DNA from: Epiperipatus broadwayi
Lineage: Eukaryota > Onychophora > Udeonychophora > Euonychophora > Peripatidae
DNA: 64,000 nucleotides
Assembly (NCBI GenBank): GCA_028023455.1
Contig: JAQFVV010012405.1
Location: 5,729,334 to 5,793,333 of the forward strand
Reading direction: 5' to 3'
Below the pieces are notes generated by a model. The model saw only the letters and a program-made list of their open reading frames with translations, was not told the DNA's origin and ran no database searches. The number at the start of each line of letters is the position of its first letter. Position 1 is the stretch's first letter. Made by a program: the position numbers and the translations under genes. This document shows positions 25,825 through 36,440 of the stretch, piece after piece.

Positions 25825-26570
25825 ATTAAGTGTAATAATGCTCAAGGCTAAATGGGCTTATACGTAACCATTAAAAACCAGTCAACATTTAGACAATCCC
25901 AGTATAGATAACAATCAAGAATTTCAAACTGTTGTCAAGGCAACCTCCTTTTAGCAATAGAGGTGGAATCCCACCTCCATTAATGGTCTCATATATTTTA
26001 CTAAAGATTGCAATTTGACTACAGAGATTGAAATTATTGATTGGAAGAAGTTTAAAAAAATCTCCTTAAACAGATAAATATAATGTTTTGAATGCAGACC
26101 AATAAATAGTCACTTATAACATCACAAATTGCAATTTATAATTTTCAAATTACACCCAAAGTAGTACTTAAATAATAAGTGTAATAATGCTCAAGGCTAA
26201 ATGGGTTTATAAGTAACTATTAGAAACCAGTCAACACTTAGACAATTTCTGCCTTGAGCATTATTACACTTATTATTTAAATAATACTTAGGGTACAATT
26301 TGTAATGTTATAATTGACTATTTACTAGTCTCCATTCAGAACAAGTTATATTTACTTGTTTAAGGAGGTATTTAGACTTCTTCCAATCAATAATTTTCAA
26401 TCTCTGTAGTCAAGTTGCAATCTTTAGTGTCTTTATAAATATATGAAACCATTAATGGAGGTGGGATTCCACTTCTATTGCTAAAAGGTAACAGTTTGAA
26501 ATTCTTGATTGTTATCAATATTGGGATTGACTATGTGTTGATTGCTTTCTAATGGTTATCTGTCCTATAC
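25825..26570. repeat. large fold-back repeat (family P)
   Basis: The left arm (about 25890-26245) and right arm (about 26250-26570) are near reverse complements; for example ggaggtggaatcccacctcc-type sequence and the ttgattgttatc block occur in both. A ~65-bp block (aagtgtaataatgctcaagg...) is also present as a direct repeat at 25830 and 26180, and inverted at about 26252-26275. No ORF is conserved and no clean hammerhead core was found. Confidence 0.8.
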
Positions 26571-27480
26571 TTTTACATGAAAGAAAAGTAAAACCCTCGG
26601 CGGATATCTTGAGGCATTTCATAAAATAATATGACTAGGGTGGTCTGCTAAAGTCCTAATCGGCTTGGCCATCTACAGGAGCCTAGATCCTGGTAATGCA
26701 GTTCCCTGATGGCGATCTTCACTGTTATGATGCTCATGGATTCATACCGCAGGCAGCAGCAAAAAAAAAAGGATCAGCTCTTTTCCTCTAACTTTTTATA
26801 CACCATTCTTTTTTGTTCTCTTGTCTTCGTTTTTCCCTCCCTTTTCTGGAATAATTAATTTTATTTTACTACATAATCCGGGGGGGATTCTTCTCTTGCC
26901 TTATATTTTTTAGTTCCGCTTGAACAATTTATTCATTATTAAAATTAGAGTTTTGTTATCTGCCTGTAAATCAATAATTATTGTACAATGACATTCTCTT
27001 AACTTCCTAATTTTGAATACGAACTACTTATTTATCTTAGAAATTTATTTCCGCTATAGTCTAAACATTTAAGATCTACAGGGTTTATATACATTTATTT
27101 GTTTGTCTCTATTCAAGACTTTTTTTTTTCTTAGTTTAATTAACCTTTTCTTTTATCCATTTTATTTTGTATTGCTATAACTAAATTTATTACACATAAT
27201 TGAATAGTTTACAAATATGTATTTTTTTGACTGCTTAACTTTAAAGCAGGTAATGTGATCTGATGCTCTGTGAGTTCTCCTTATATGGAGTCAGGAATCT
27301 CTCAGCAACTATGCCGAGAGAAATCTGTTAGGCACTTTGACCTCCCTTTCCATTCCCCACCCCAAGTTTTCCCATATTCTTCTCTATCCGGCTCCATCCT
27401 TTTTCCACAACAATTTTTATCAACTCCATGGCCTTTATATCTAAAACCTCCTTATTTTTTCCCAAACACAGCATAAAATC
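26571..27480. other. intron sequence, no gene recognised
   Basis: A moderately G+C-richer patch at 26590-26760 (gcggatatc, gtaatgcagttccctgatgg) could be an old element edge. The C-rich frame at 27270-27476 has no recognisable domain. Confidence 0.5.
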
Positions 27481-27489
27481 AATAAGCCA

Positions 27490-28240
27490 CTTTCTGTATA
27501 ATCACTTTATTCATATTTATTCTTCTACAACTTCATTATTTGTATCCTTTCTGCTTTCAGACCTTTACATTCAATTAACAGATGCTTAATATTTTCCATG
27601 TCTTCCTTACACAACTTGCAGACTAAATCATCCACATTTTCCCATTTAGGTGTATATTCCCTTGTTGCTAAAGATCCTGTTCAAGCTGTAAACAGTAAAC
27701 TACTTTCCTTGCTATTATCATAAATTAACTCATACCCAATATTCTGTTTACTTCTAGAAATATTTAAATTCTTTTTACTCTCCATACTAGCTCTCCATCT
27801 CTCCAATTCCCTATTCTTTATTAATGCATCTATTTTTCTATCCCATTCTTTAACACTATAACACTCAACAATTCTCCTAACACAATCATCCCATCTTTTG
27901 TATAAGTATGTTGACATAAATTCTTTATCTAAATCTTCTGCATATCACATTACTTTTCACACCCATCTTATTGTCTGTCCTTTATTCATAACCCAATTAA
28001 ATATTATTTTGGCTATTCTTTTATTATCCAGAACTGCAATCTACCGAACATTTTCATTTTGCTTTTTGCATCTCTCATATAAAAACTTGACCATCACATT
28101 TCTCCTTAAATTGCCTCCTTTGCAATCCATTCTTCTGCATGTAATGCATGTCTTCCTACTTCTCTTTGTACTTTTTCTAAGTAATTTAATACCCCTTTAC
28201 TAACACATAACACATCATTACCTTATGTTAAGCCTGATAA
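27490..28240 (-). pseudogene. LINE C-terminal fragment (minus strand)
   Basis: On the minus strand, in broken frames, the sequence encodes the C-terminal part of a non-LTR retrotransposon protein. A block near 28160-28060 has the pattern LEKVQREVGRHALHA followed by GE..WSSFYMRDAKSKMKM. A 78-codon open piece follows at 27681-27917, and near 27600-27640 a C-x2-C...H...C zinc-knuckle-type motif (CKLCKEDMENIKHLLIEC). This arrangement is common after the RT domain of LINEs. RT itself is missing, so this is a 5'-truncated copy. Its clade cannot be set from this part. Confidence 0.65.
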
Positions 28241-28254
28241 AACTCTCCATACAG

Positions 28255-28427
28255 TATTGCCACTCAGTGCAAGCCATAGTAATCAATGGATGCAAGGTTA
28301 GTGCATAAAATCCCTATCTAATGCCTACTCATCCAATATCCTCAGATTAGTTTAGCTTGTGGCTTTCGTCAGTGAGGAACCTTGGTTCTGAGAGCACTGC
28401 ACCTAGATATTAGGATCTAATGCAACC
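28255..28427 (-). repeat. hammerhead-bearing repeat (family K), copy 2
   Basis: Homologous by eye to 12336-12510 and adjacent to the LINE fragment at 27490-28240. The minus strand holds the motif HH3. Confidence 0.75.
28339..28378 (-). ncRNA. hammerhead ribozyme motif HH3, degenerate (minus)
   Basis: On the minus strand, TCCTCA (28378-28373) and TGAGGA (28344-28339) form a perfect 6-bp stem I around the core. CTGACGA is 28372-28366. The stem-II segment AAGCCACAAGCT allows AGC/GCT pairing. The GAAA box has become TAAA, which would abolish normal cleavage. A UC precedes the stem-I 3' strand, as expected for a cleavage site. Confidence 0.6.
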
Positions 28428-28429
28428 CT

Positions 28430-29500
28430 CCAGCAGCCACCTTTTACCTTTTTAGTTAACTATAAAACCATAAGTCTAAAATTTGAAAACACAGTAATAT
28501 TTTCAATCCAAGATCATTACCTTATATAGTCAAATAGGTCTGAACTCAGTTCAGTACCCATACATTTTAGTGTCTTTGATTCTTTAATAACCATAGTTAC
28601 CATTATCCTTTAAGCAGGATTGATATTAAACCACTAAAGATCATATAATCATTATTTTAAAAGATTAAACAAGCATAAGAAATGGTGATCATGTGATATT
28701 TAGTGGTTTAATGCCTAACTTTTAGAGAAAGAGGAATTCCTCATCAATATAATGTTATAATGTGAACAGTACATGTATCTATATACTATAAGATTGTTGG
28801 TCTATCATTGATAATGGGAATTATTAATCAAATGAAGGCATGAAAACATTAGAATGTACAGGTCTAGTTAAAATTGTTTTAATATTTATAATTATATTTG
28901 TATGTGTTAGCATTATAAATAGTGTAGTCTAATTATTTCATTACTGAATTTGTAATGGATGTAAAGTTTTGCAATGAGTTATTAAATTGGACCTAAGTAT
29001 AAAACTAATAAGAAGTATTAACCACTCACAAATGAGTATGCCCATTTTAATTCTGAGATAGAGAGACAGAGAAAAAAACAAAATGAAAAAAACACAAACA
29101 TGCATACTAGAGGTTGTAGTAATCATACAAACCAAACTGTAAAACACAAATACATCCACATATAGAATATGCTGCTCCATATTCTGTTTATTTGTTATTT
29201 CATAATGTTATCTTTTAACTTCTTCTGCAGCAAATTTTTTTTTCTGAAAGAAGTCATTGTTTTATTTAATTGTTTCTCTCCATTATATTCTATCCTCAGC
29301 AATGTCTTCTTTTTGAAAACAATCAATATTGCACTTTTTTAACATGTCTTGTCTTGAAATAATCTTTGTAATGTAAATTGAGTCTGTTTTTTTTTTCATG
29401 AAAACCATGTTTAAGTTCACTGCAAAATATGATTTTAGAATGTTGTGCATTGTTTATTCATTTCATATATTCAATCTTACAAAGATATGTTTTTACAATA
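28430..29500. other. intron sequence, no gene recognised
   Basis: Ordinary AT-rich sequence. It includes a short repeat of taagcataagaaa(g)g..tgatcatgtgat, also present near 12580-12615. Confidence 0.5.
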
Positions 29501-29795
29501 ATAGACTGTAATTTCAAGGCGGAAGTAATTATTTCCGGTGTTATCTAGCATTATCTTTGGGCTCTGTTGTTATATAAACTTAGTTTTTGATTTGGTTTTT
29601 AAATTATATGGTGAATTTTATTTTATTATTTTTTTATACAAACTAAATATTCTGCAATCACCATTAATATGTTCAAAGAATGAAGGAGTCCTACTTTTAA
29701 TAATCTTTGAACATTAAGTGAAATTTCAGTTTTAATAATTATAATATTTGATTGAATGCTAGTATAATTTATATACTTGGAGTTTAGATGTAACC

Positions 29796-30195
29796 ATAAG
29801 GGACTTGAACACAGATTTTCAAGCTTCCTTCAGCTATCCACTCTATTTCATACAATGAATACATATGAAAAAGATAAATTATCTTCAGTATACATATTTC
29901 ATACTGAACCAGCATTCATCAGTTGGGCCAAATCATCATTCTTCACACACATATAATCAATGCTCTGTTTATATTATGATAGGAAATCTTCAAACTTTAA
30001 TGGACATGCTTCAATCTACTCCATCCTCCAACTCTTCATCCATCCATACCATTAAAACTCTAATAATGGAATACCCAAATCTCTTGTTAATGCCAATATT
30101 ATTTTTCATCCATCCATACCATTAAAACTCTAATAATGGAACACCCAAATCCTTTGTTAATGTCAATATTATTGCCATGCCCATGTTGACTTTTA
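29796..30195 (-). repeat. family X repeat, copy X1, with internal 68-bp tandem duplication
   Basis: Homologous to one arm of the palindrome at 62567-63213 (blocks tttcatactgaaccagcat, aaactttaatggacatgct, ccaactcttc). Inside it, a ~68-bp unit beginning catccatccataccattaaa is duplicated at about 30040 and 30108. Confidence 0.8.
29897..29926 (-). ncRNA. hammerhead ribozyme motif HH4 (minus)
   Basis: On the minus strand, CTGATGA is 29922-29916, stem II is ATGCTGGTTCAGTAT (TGCTG/CAGTA, one G-U-type mismatch), and GAAA is 29900-29897. CCAA before the core is kept. The matching downstream stem-I strand has decayed. Confidence 0.7.
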
Positions 30196-30285
30196 AGTCA
30201 TTCTGATCCCTCATCTATAAAATCTTTCCATTTATATACACAGAAGAGGGTGGAAAGGATACAGGCTGAATTTGCAATATTTGAT

Positions 30286-30445
30286 TGACCATAAGGGACT
30301 TGAATGTAGATTTTCAAGCTCCCTTCAGCTATCCGCTCTATCTCATACAACTGATACACATGACCACACACATGTGAAAAAGTTAAATGATCTCCCATGT
30401 ATGTATTTCATGCTGAACCTGCACTCATTAGTTGGTCCAGATCTG
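30286..30445 (-). repeat. family X repeat, copy X2, with degenerate hammerhead
   Basis: Same family as X1: accataagggacttgaa, ttcaagct and atttcatgctgaacc. The minus-strand core reads CTAATGA at 30432-30426 (canonical CTGATGA, with the essential G5 replaced by A). It is followed by stem II GTGCAGGTTCAGCAT and GAAA, so it is probably inactive. Confidence 0.75.
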
Positions 30446-32010
30446 TTGTAATAATAAATAATCATAACTGGTAAATATCTGTAATTGCAAAGCAGAAGTA
30501 ACCACTTCCCTTGGAATTATGTAGCATCAAAAACCAATGAAAAGATAGAATGATACCATTCTATTTTGGGGTTCTGTTGTAATATAAGCTTAGTTTTTGA
30601 CTTTGTTTTTAAATTATACAGTGAATTTTGTCTATTGTTTTAATTTATGGTACTGACTAAATATTCTGCAATCATCATTATTCTTTTCATTGGTTTTTGA
30701 TGCTACATAAATCTTAACACTACATAATTCTGCAGGAGGTAGTTACTTCCACTTCGCAATTACAGATATTTAGAATATGATTATTTATTATTGTAATTAT
30801 TAAAACTAAAATTTTATTTTTATGTTCAAAGGTTGTTAAAAGTAAGACTCATTCTTTATCCTATGAATATATTATTGGTGATTGCAGAATATTTAGTCTG
30901 TACATAAATTAAAACAATTGACAAAATTCACTGTATAATTTAAAAACCAAGTCAAAAATTAAGCTTATATAGCAACTGAGCTGAAAGTGAGAATGATACC
31001 ATTTTATATTTTTATTAGCTCTGCAGGATATATTACTCCCGCTTTGCAATTACAGATATTTAGAAGTTATGATTCTTTATTTATTATTTTGTAGTATCAA
31101 TAAATTGAAGGATATATTGACTGATTTTATGATCTTGTCATCATAATTTTAGAATTTTACAGAGTATGCTTAAATGGATCTAAGTCTTACTGCCTTGTAA
31201 TAAATTAGTTAAAATAAATATGCAGCTAATTGTGATGAAATATCTTTTCTTTTAACTTGTTAAAAACAGCAGCAGACCATTGGATTCTGCTATACTTTAG
31301 CATCTAAGTCCACCATTTTATTTTAAAAGCTACTAAGATATTTAAATTGGCTCTTATTCTTAAGTTTATACTATCCAAGAAAAAAATTGCTGAAGATTTT
31401 CTTTGTCCATTGGTTAATAAAAGGACTTTAATTTTTTGAACATTAATTGCTATATACAAAATTTGAATATATTGCATTCAAAATATCAAATACATTCTAT
31501 AAATCATTTTTTGAATTGGCAAGGATAATACAATCATCAATATATTGCACATCCAGATAACAACCCCAGATGTTCTTTTTTTTAATTTATATACATTAAC
31601 AATTTCCCCATCAAATTTATATTGTATGCTAATATATCATTTATCAAACTACTTATAAAAGCTTCAAAGTTTACTATCATAAAAATTCAAAACAAAGTTG
31701 GCGCTAGTACATATTCTTGTTTGACAAGAGGTTTTTTTTTTTTTTTTGAAATGTCTCAAATTTTCCAAATGTAGAAGCTGTATAATGGAACTAAACTTTA
31801 TTGGACAGCCACTAATTTGAAACTTCATTTTAAAGCTGTTTGATTAATTGGGTTATATGTCTCAATCAATCCTTAAAACCATACATAAATCAGTTTTTTG
31901 TTCCTAAGACTTTTTTTTGCATTTGCCTGTCAACAAAAACCAGATATATATATTGCTTTTTGATGATCTAAAACCACATTGTCTCTACTATAATGGTCGG
32001 GGTGAATCAA

Positions 32011-32870
32011 AGTCTTACCATATCTGCCATACAGGGCACCACCAGGCCATCCGAACCTGGAAAATTTATATAGTAGGCAGGTACTTGCTGTTAAGATCCA
32101 ATTTTATTTTATATTAATTATATATAGACCGTTAGCCCATATCACTAGATCAAGGAGACGCAGAGATTTATAATAAATACTTTTTAAAAATATATTTTCA
32201 ATATTAAAAAAATAAAATAAGCCACTGCCAGTAATATCACACACAAAAAAACATTTATTAACATACATATATAAATATTTAAAATTGAGAAATAAATATA
32301 TCTTGATTTTAATATTAATTTTAAATTTAAATTATTTGGAGTAAGTCTGCACAGATGGACATTTTAATAAATTTTACTTTAGAATGTTGAGTATGTATAG
32401 GCTACATAGATTACTCAGTTAAAAACTTTTCAAAACAATTATTCAATCTCAGACTAAAAGTTCATAACCAGACCAACACTTGCTTCCTGATATATGATGC
32501 AACCAATGCAATATGAAGATGCTAGCATAAAACCATGCAGTCAGAATGTGTGTCTGCTGCATGATATTATTTGAAGGACATAATCCTTGTCCAGTACAGG
32601 AATGTGCATCTGTCTGGCGAGGGAATCATGTAATAAAATATTTAAAAGAGAAGTGCTACATATGGGGGAGAGTGGTCTATTTGCCGACTTATAGTCCCTA
32701 TCCATAGAGCTAAAAGAAATCAGTGTCATAGGAAATACATCTGTGTACATTGCAACACAATGTACACAGATGGACTTTACCCTGTATGCTAACATGCTTC
32801 ACATTGTATTAATATAAACGCCCATATATCTCTCTACTAGCATTGACCTAACTACAAGACAAATAGTCTG
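32011..32870 (-). repeat. dispersed repeat family R, copy 2, inside the CR1-group LINE
   Basis: Its minus strand aligns by eye with 14290-15430. Because LINE RT blocks lie on both sides, this copy inserted into the LINE after the LINE had landed. Confidence 0.65.
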
Positions 32871-33314
32871 AAATTTAAACCCATTTAAAATAAACATAAA
32901 CAATTGAAACATAAAGTTATTAATTGAAAATTGCTGAGGGAAATTTACAATAAAGTAACCCAATGGCACTCATCATAAGGTGCTGCATTGACAACAGCAA
33001 CTTAAAATATGTACCAGTAAATACATTTAGACACTCAGCATGAGGCGTCTTACTACTAATATTTATGTATGACTGGAAGCAACTTATTCCTAAAATTCTT
33101 GAAAATATTTTTGCTGTAAAGGATAATGATGATATTCCACAATAACTTCTGCAATCTTGGCTATTAGCTTTATTTTTTTAACATTGGAACAATAGAAGCA
33201 CCTCCAAGACCATTCAATTCCTTGACTCTCTGTTATCCTAAAAAATTACAATATTTTTAAAGATAACATAATCACTATATTTTCAAACTGTTACAAATAT
33301 CGTATTTTTATATT

Positions 33315-33515
33315 GGACTATTTCTATCATCTAATATGTATATTGAATGTCTTTAGAAAAATTTAACTTTATTTAAATATTCAAAATACAGTCAACTGTT
33401 AATAATAGCACATCAAACAGGTTAGTATATGCATAATATTTTGAGAGGTATTATTCTCTCCTCTTCTTCAGGTCTTACAAATATCTTATCGAGACCTGCA
33501 AACTTTTCATTTTAA
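33315..33515. repeat. family M arm continuing into a hammerhead-like segment
   Basis: 33315-33425 matches one arm of the palindrome at 8024-8240. It continues into a segment that also holds a perfect 7-bp hairpin (caggtct ... agacctg, 33473-33508). Confidence 0.7.
33430..33476 (-). ncRNA. hammerhead ribozyme motif HH5, degenerate (minus)
   Basis: On the minus strand, CTGAAGA (N = A) is followed by AGAGG...CCTCT, a 5-bp stem II with an 11-nt loop. Then comes C-AAAA where CGAAA would be expected, which looks like loss of the G of GAAA. It is probably inactive. Confidence 0.5.
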
Positions 33516-33734
33516 GATTAAAAAACAAAATTGTTTTTAACTTCACTTAGCTGGATATCTTTGGCCAAGTTTAAATGAGTGGTTGAAATTAATATATCAT
33601 TAAAAGCTTTCATCTCAATTTTTATATCATTGTTCAAAAGATGAATAATATTATAATGTTCCTTTCATATGAATAATATTTCTATAGTGAAATTTTCATT
33701 ACACTACTCTCATATAAGATAGGGACTAGTTTCT

Positions 33735-33990
33735 ATCTACTTTTAACATTATTAATAATCAATTATACTTAATTGAAATAAATAACTTCTTTAATATAAA
33801 TATTTTAATCAAACCAGTTTTCATCCATATTCGGATCTTCTCAAGTCATATATATTAACACAATTATATCATTTAATATATATGTCAGTTAATATATATA
33901 TGTTAATATATATGTCTTGAGAAGGTCCGAATATCAAATTTATTTCAATTAAGTATGATTGATTATTAATAATAATATTATTGGAAGCAA
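33735..33990. repeat. fold-back repeat
   Basis: Arms with attattaataatcaatta / cttaattgaaata and atattcggatcttctcaag are inverted around an AT-rich (TATATA) centre near 33860-33900. Confidence 0.8.
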
Positions 33991-34069
33991 CCTTATGGAC
34001 ATATTTATGATTATATATATATTATTTGACCATTCATAAAGGCTTTTAACATCTTTATGGAGGGATGTA

Positions 34070-34165
34070 ATCATTAACATATGACCAAAGACATGTGAAA
34101 AAGATCTATGATCTCCAAGATGAACATTTCATGTTGAACCAGAACTCATCAATTGACCCAGACCA
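34070..34165 (-). repeat. family X copy X4 with degenerate hammerhead
   Basis: It contains ttgaaccagaactcatcaattgac. On the minus strand the core is TTGATGA (34152-34146), followed by GTTCTGGTTCAACAT (stem II) and GAAA (34130-34127). The first core base is C to T, so it is probably inactive. Confidence 0.65.
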
Positions 34166-35480
34166 CAATCCCTTACATATATTTATTGGTTCAGTATATA
34201 TATATATATATAAAGATAGATAACAAATCTCTACAGTTTATGTGATGTGTTAAATGTGCTGCCTTCACAACTTTGATGCAAATCACTTAATGAAAGTATA
34301 TTAATAATTTTTATTAATCATTCATTAGACAAGAGATTATCCAACAATGAATAATATTTCTGAGTGAAATTTTCATCACACCACTCTCATGTAAGGTAGG
34401 GTCTGATATAGCTGAATTTAAGAAGATTATGATAACATTTTTCAGATTCATAAATACTTTTAGTGAATCATTAAAAGATTTATTTTCATTTTAATCTATC
34501 AATTATTTTTTAAGTCTTCTTGTCAATTGGTGAACCTTCAGTTTAAATCTCTATATTGATTATGAAGTTTTATATGAAATTATTCTGCCCAGCAGAAACT
34601 GCCACATTTCCTTTTAATTAGATCATTAATAAGATCATTGTCAGAAAACTGGTCATGATTTTTTTTTTTTAAATGAGCCTAAGAATAGATGTACTTGTAT
34701 TTGTAACTCACTCCTTAAGAGAATTCTGTCTTAATATCATGACAATCTTGAAAATCCAAACTAACATTTTTGTTGTAGTTACCACAAATAGTAGATGCTC
34801 CTAAAGAATGAATATCAAATTATTTTTCAACATGTTTGAAATCAGATGTATTTTTTTAATGCAACTATCATTCTAATCTGGGAATGTACTAATCTGTAAT
34901 CTATCCAACAATCTGCACTTATGTATGGTAAACTTATCTTGTATTCTGATTCTTATCTATAATTTAATTTATTGTTTTAAGTATAAATGCATCTATGTTT
35001 CATTATAGTGATATTTCTGTCTAAACAAAGTGTGTTAGTCCATAGATTCAATAATATAGCATAGCATTTGAGTTTACAGCACCAATACCATTATTTCTAG
35101 CAACTTTTGGCCAAAGTCTCTTGTTTGTTTTAAAACATGCATTAAAATCTCCAAGAAAAAAAATGTAATATGTAATCTTGATGTAATAATGTTTCCATCA
35201 AGAAATAAAAGCTTTCTATTTCTGAATCGGATATGGAGCATATTTTCTAAATAAGTTTCAATGTCATTAGTCTTTCATTGATATATTAAGGAATTCAAAG
35301 AATGGAAAATACTATGAAAACTCTTTTCGTTAGTTGGTATACACTTTCATTAAAATTTGTAAATATCTAGCTCTTTTCTTAAATTTCCTTTATGTGGAAA
35401 ACAAATTGCACTAAAAGCAACTATCATCACTAGTTTTCTGTCCATGGACAGGTCCAGAGAGTAGTCACATCATCATTTCA

Positions 35481-36250
35481 TCCATTTTGCCACTGTTCTC
35501 TTCATTGCCCATCTCTTCAATTCGACATAACTCTTCCCATCTCTTATATCATCAAACATTGTCACTCTTTTTCATCATTTCTTTCTGTTTCCACTCACCA
35601 TTCCCTTGTAAACATCTTTCATTAAACTATACTTTTTTTTTAAATATATATCCAATCCATTTTCTCTTTCATTTTCTAATTTCTTCACTCAATCTTCTTT
35701 TTTCATTTACTCTTTTAAAAACCTATTCATTTGTTATTTTATTCATTAAGAGCAACTATATACATGTCATAAATCTTGATAGCTTTTTTATTATCAGAAT
35801 TATTCTCTATTCAAGTCTTGAAGAATTTTTATTAAAAAAAATTATAATTCTTATATTTACTGCTCGTTTTTCCACCATTATTGATAATTATGATTATTTC
35901 TGTTGATTTAATGCTCAATTCACCATACATGTTTGAGAATGAGCATTTTCAGATCCCCTTTTTTAATTTCTACATCTTTCATGGTAGGCTGGGGGATCCC
36001 TAAATAAAACTGCTTAAAGACAATCTTCACAAAGCTGAAACTCTTTATTCAAATTCATTTCCAACCTGATTCATTAGTGATTGTATTATCTGGAGCAAAA
36101 ATCTACCAAACCCTCTTCAGCATTATTTGTCAATTCTCACAGGCTTAACTTAAAAAGAGAAAAATTAAAAAGAAGAGTCAGAATTGATTATGAATAGTTA
36201 AAGGATAAAGATGTGACTGTGCAAATATGCAATCCCACTGCTACATTATT
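35481..36250. other. intron sequence, no gene recognised
   Basis: The 139-codon T/C-rich frame at 35487-35906 is hydrophobic low-complexity sequence without domains. 35990-36130 has slightly higher G+C but nothing I can name. Confidence 0.5.
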
Positions 36251-36251
36251 T

Positions 36252-36440
36252 TAAGATGACCAATTCTGTGAGAGTTTTATGTTATTAAATTAAGTGATTT
36301 AATATAATAAGGAAAAGAAGAAAATAGAAAAACTTTGTATTACAACCAGTATCTAGTTTTGAAACATCCTACAAGCCAACAAGATATTCTCTTGGTGAGC
36401 GTTATTTTCTGATTATTCACAGTTAATCTTTATTTCTGAA
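36252..36440 (+). repeat. dispersed repeat family Y, copy 1
   Basis: It aligns by eye with 56378-56580: gatgacca, agaaaata, tttgtattacaa, agtat, gattattcacagttaa..ctt. It carries no hammerhead core and no ORF. Confidence 0.6.

Larger units (their letters stand above)
29505..31090. repeat. nested fold-back complex (family Q with family X inside)
   Basis: Family Q occurs three times: + at 29505-29790, + at 30448-30700, and inverted at about 30720-31085. Shared landmarks are a ctgtaatt-gcaa...agtaa end, a ttagtttttga..tttttaaatta block and aaatattctgcaatca. Copies 2 and 3 form a palindrome. Between copies 1 and 2 sit two hammerhead-bearing family X segments (29796-30195 and 30286-30445). Confidence 0.75.
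33655..34410 (+). repeat. ~60-bp direct repeats flanking an inserted palindrome
   Basis: The block gaataatatttct..gtgaaattttcat (then acactactctcat/acaccactctcat) occurs at about 33668-33722 and 34347-34402. Between the two copies lie a fold-back (33735-33990) and a family X copy (34070-34165). The direct repeats may be the ends of one compound element. Confidence 0.6.
31240..35480 (-). pseudogene. CR1/Jockey-group LINE remnant (minus strand), split by nested repeats
   Basis: Read from right to left. Endonuclease blocks at about 35480-34800 include LGDFNACF near 35150, WPKVARNNGIGAVNSNAML near 35110-35040, and ADCWIDYRLVHSQIR near 34915-34870 (normally GADCWTDHRLV). RT blocks follow: GISSLSFTAKIFSRIL at about 33155-33090, a QCGFRSSK-type block near 31990-31960, VKQEYVLAPTLF near 31725-31690, and the catalytic YIDD near 31545-31530 followed by CIILANS. 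This order and wording fit the widespread group with GVKQGC(V)LAPTLF and YADDCAL boxes. Stops, frameshifts and lost catalytic residues are numerous. Insertions at 32011-32870 and 33315-34410 interrupt it. Confidence 0.75.

Noticed and set aside
31917-32117. 66-codon + strand frame at the R/LINE junction
   Set aside because: It crosses the boundary between a minus-strand LINE and repeat R, so it is a chance frame.
35487-35906. 139-codon T/C-rich frame with membrane-like hydrophobicity
   Set aside because: Composition-driven (Phe, Ser, Ile, Leu from T-rich sequence). No start context, splice sites or domain.
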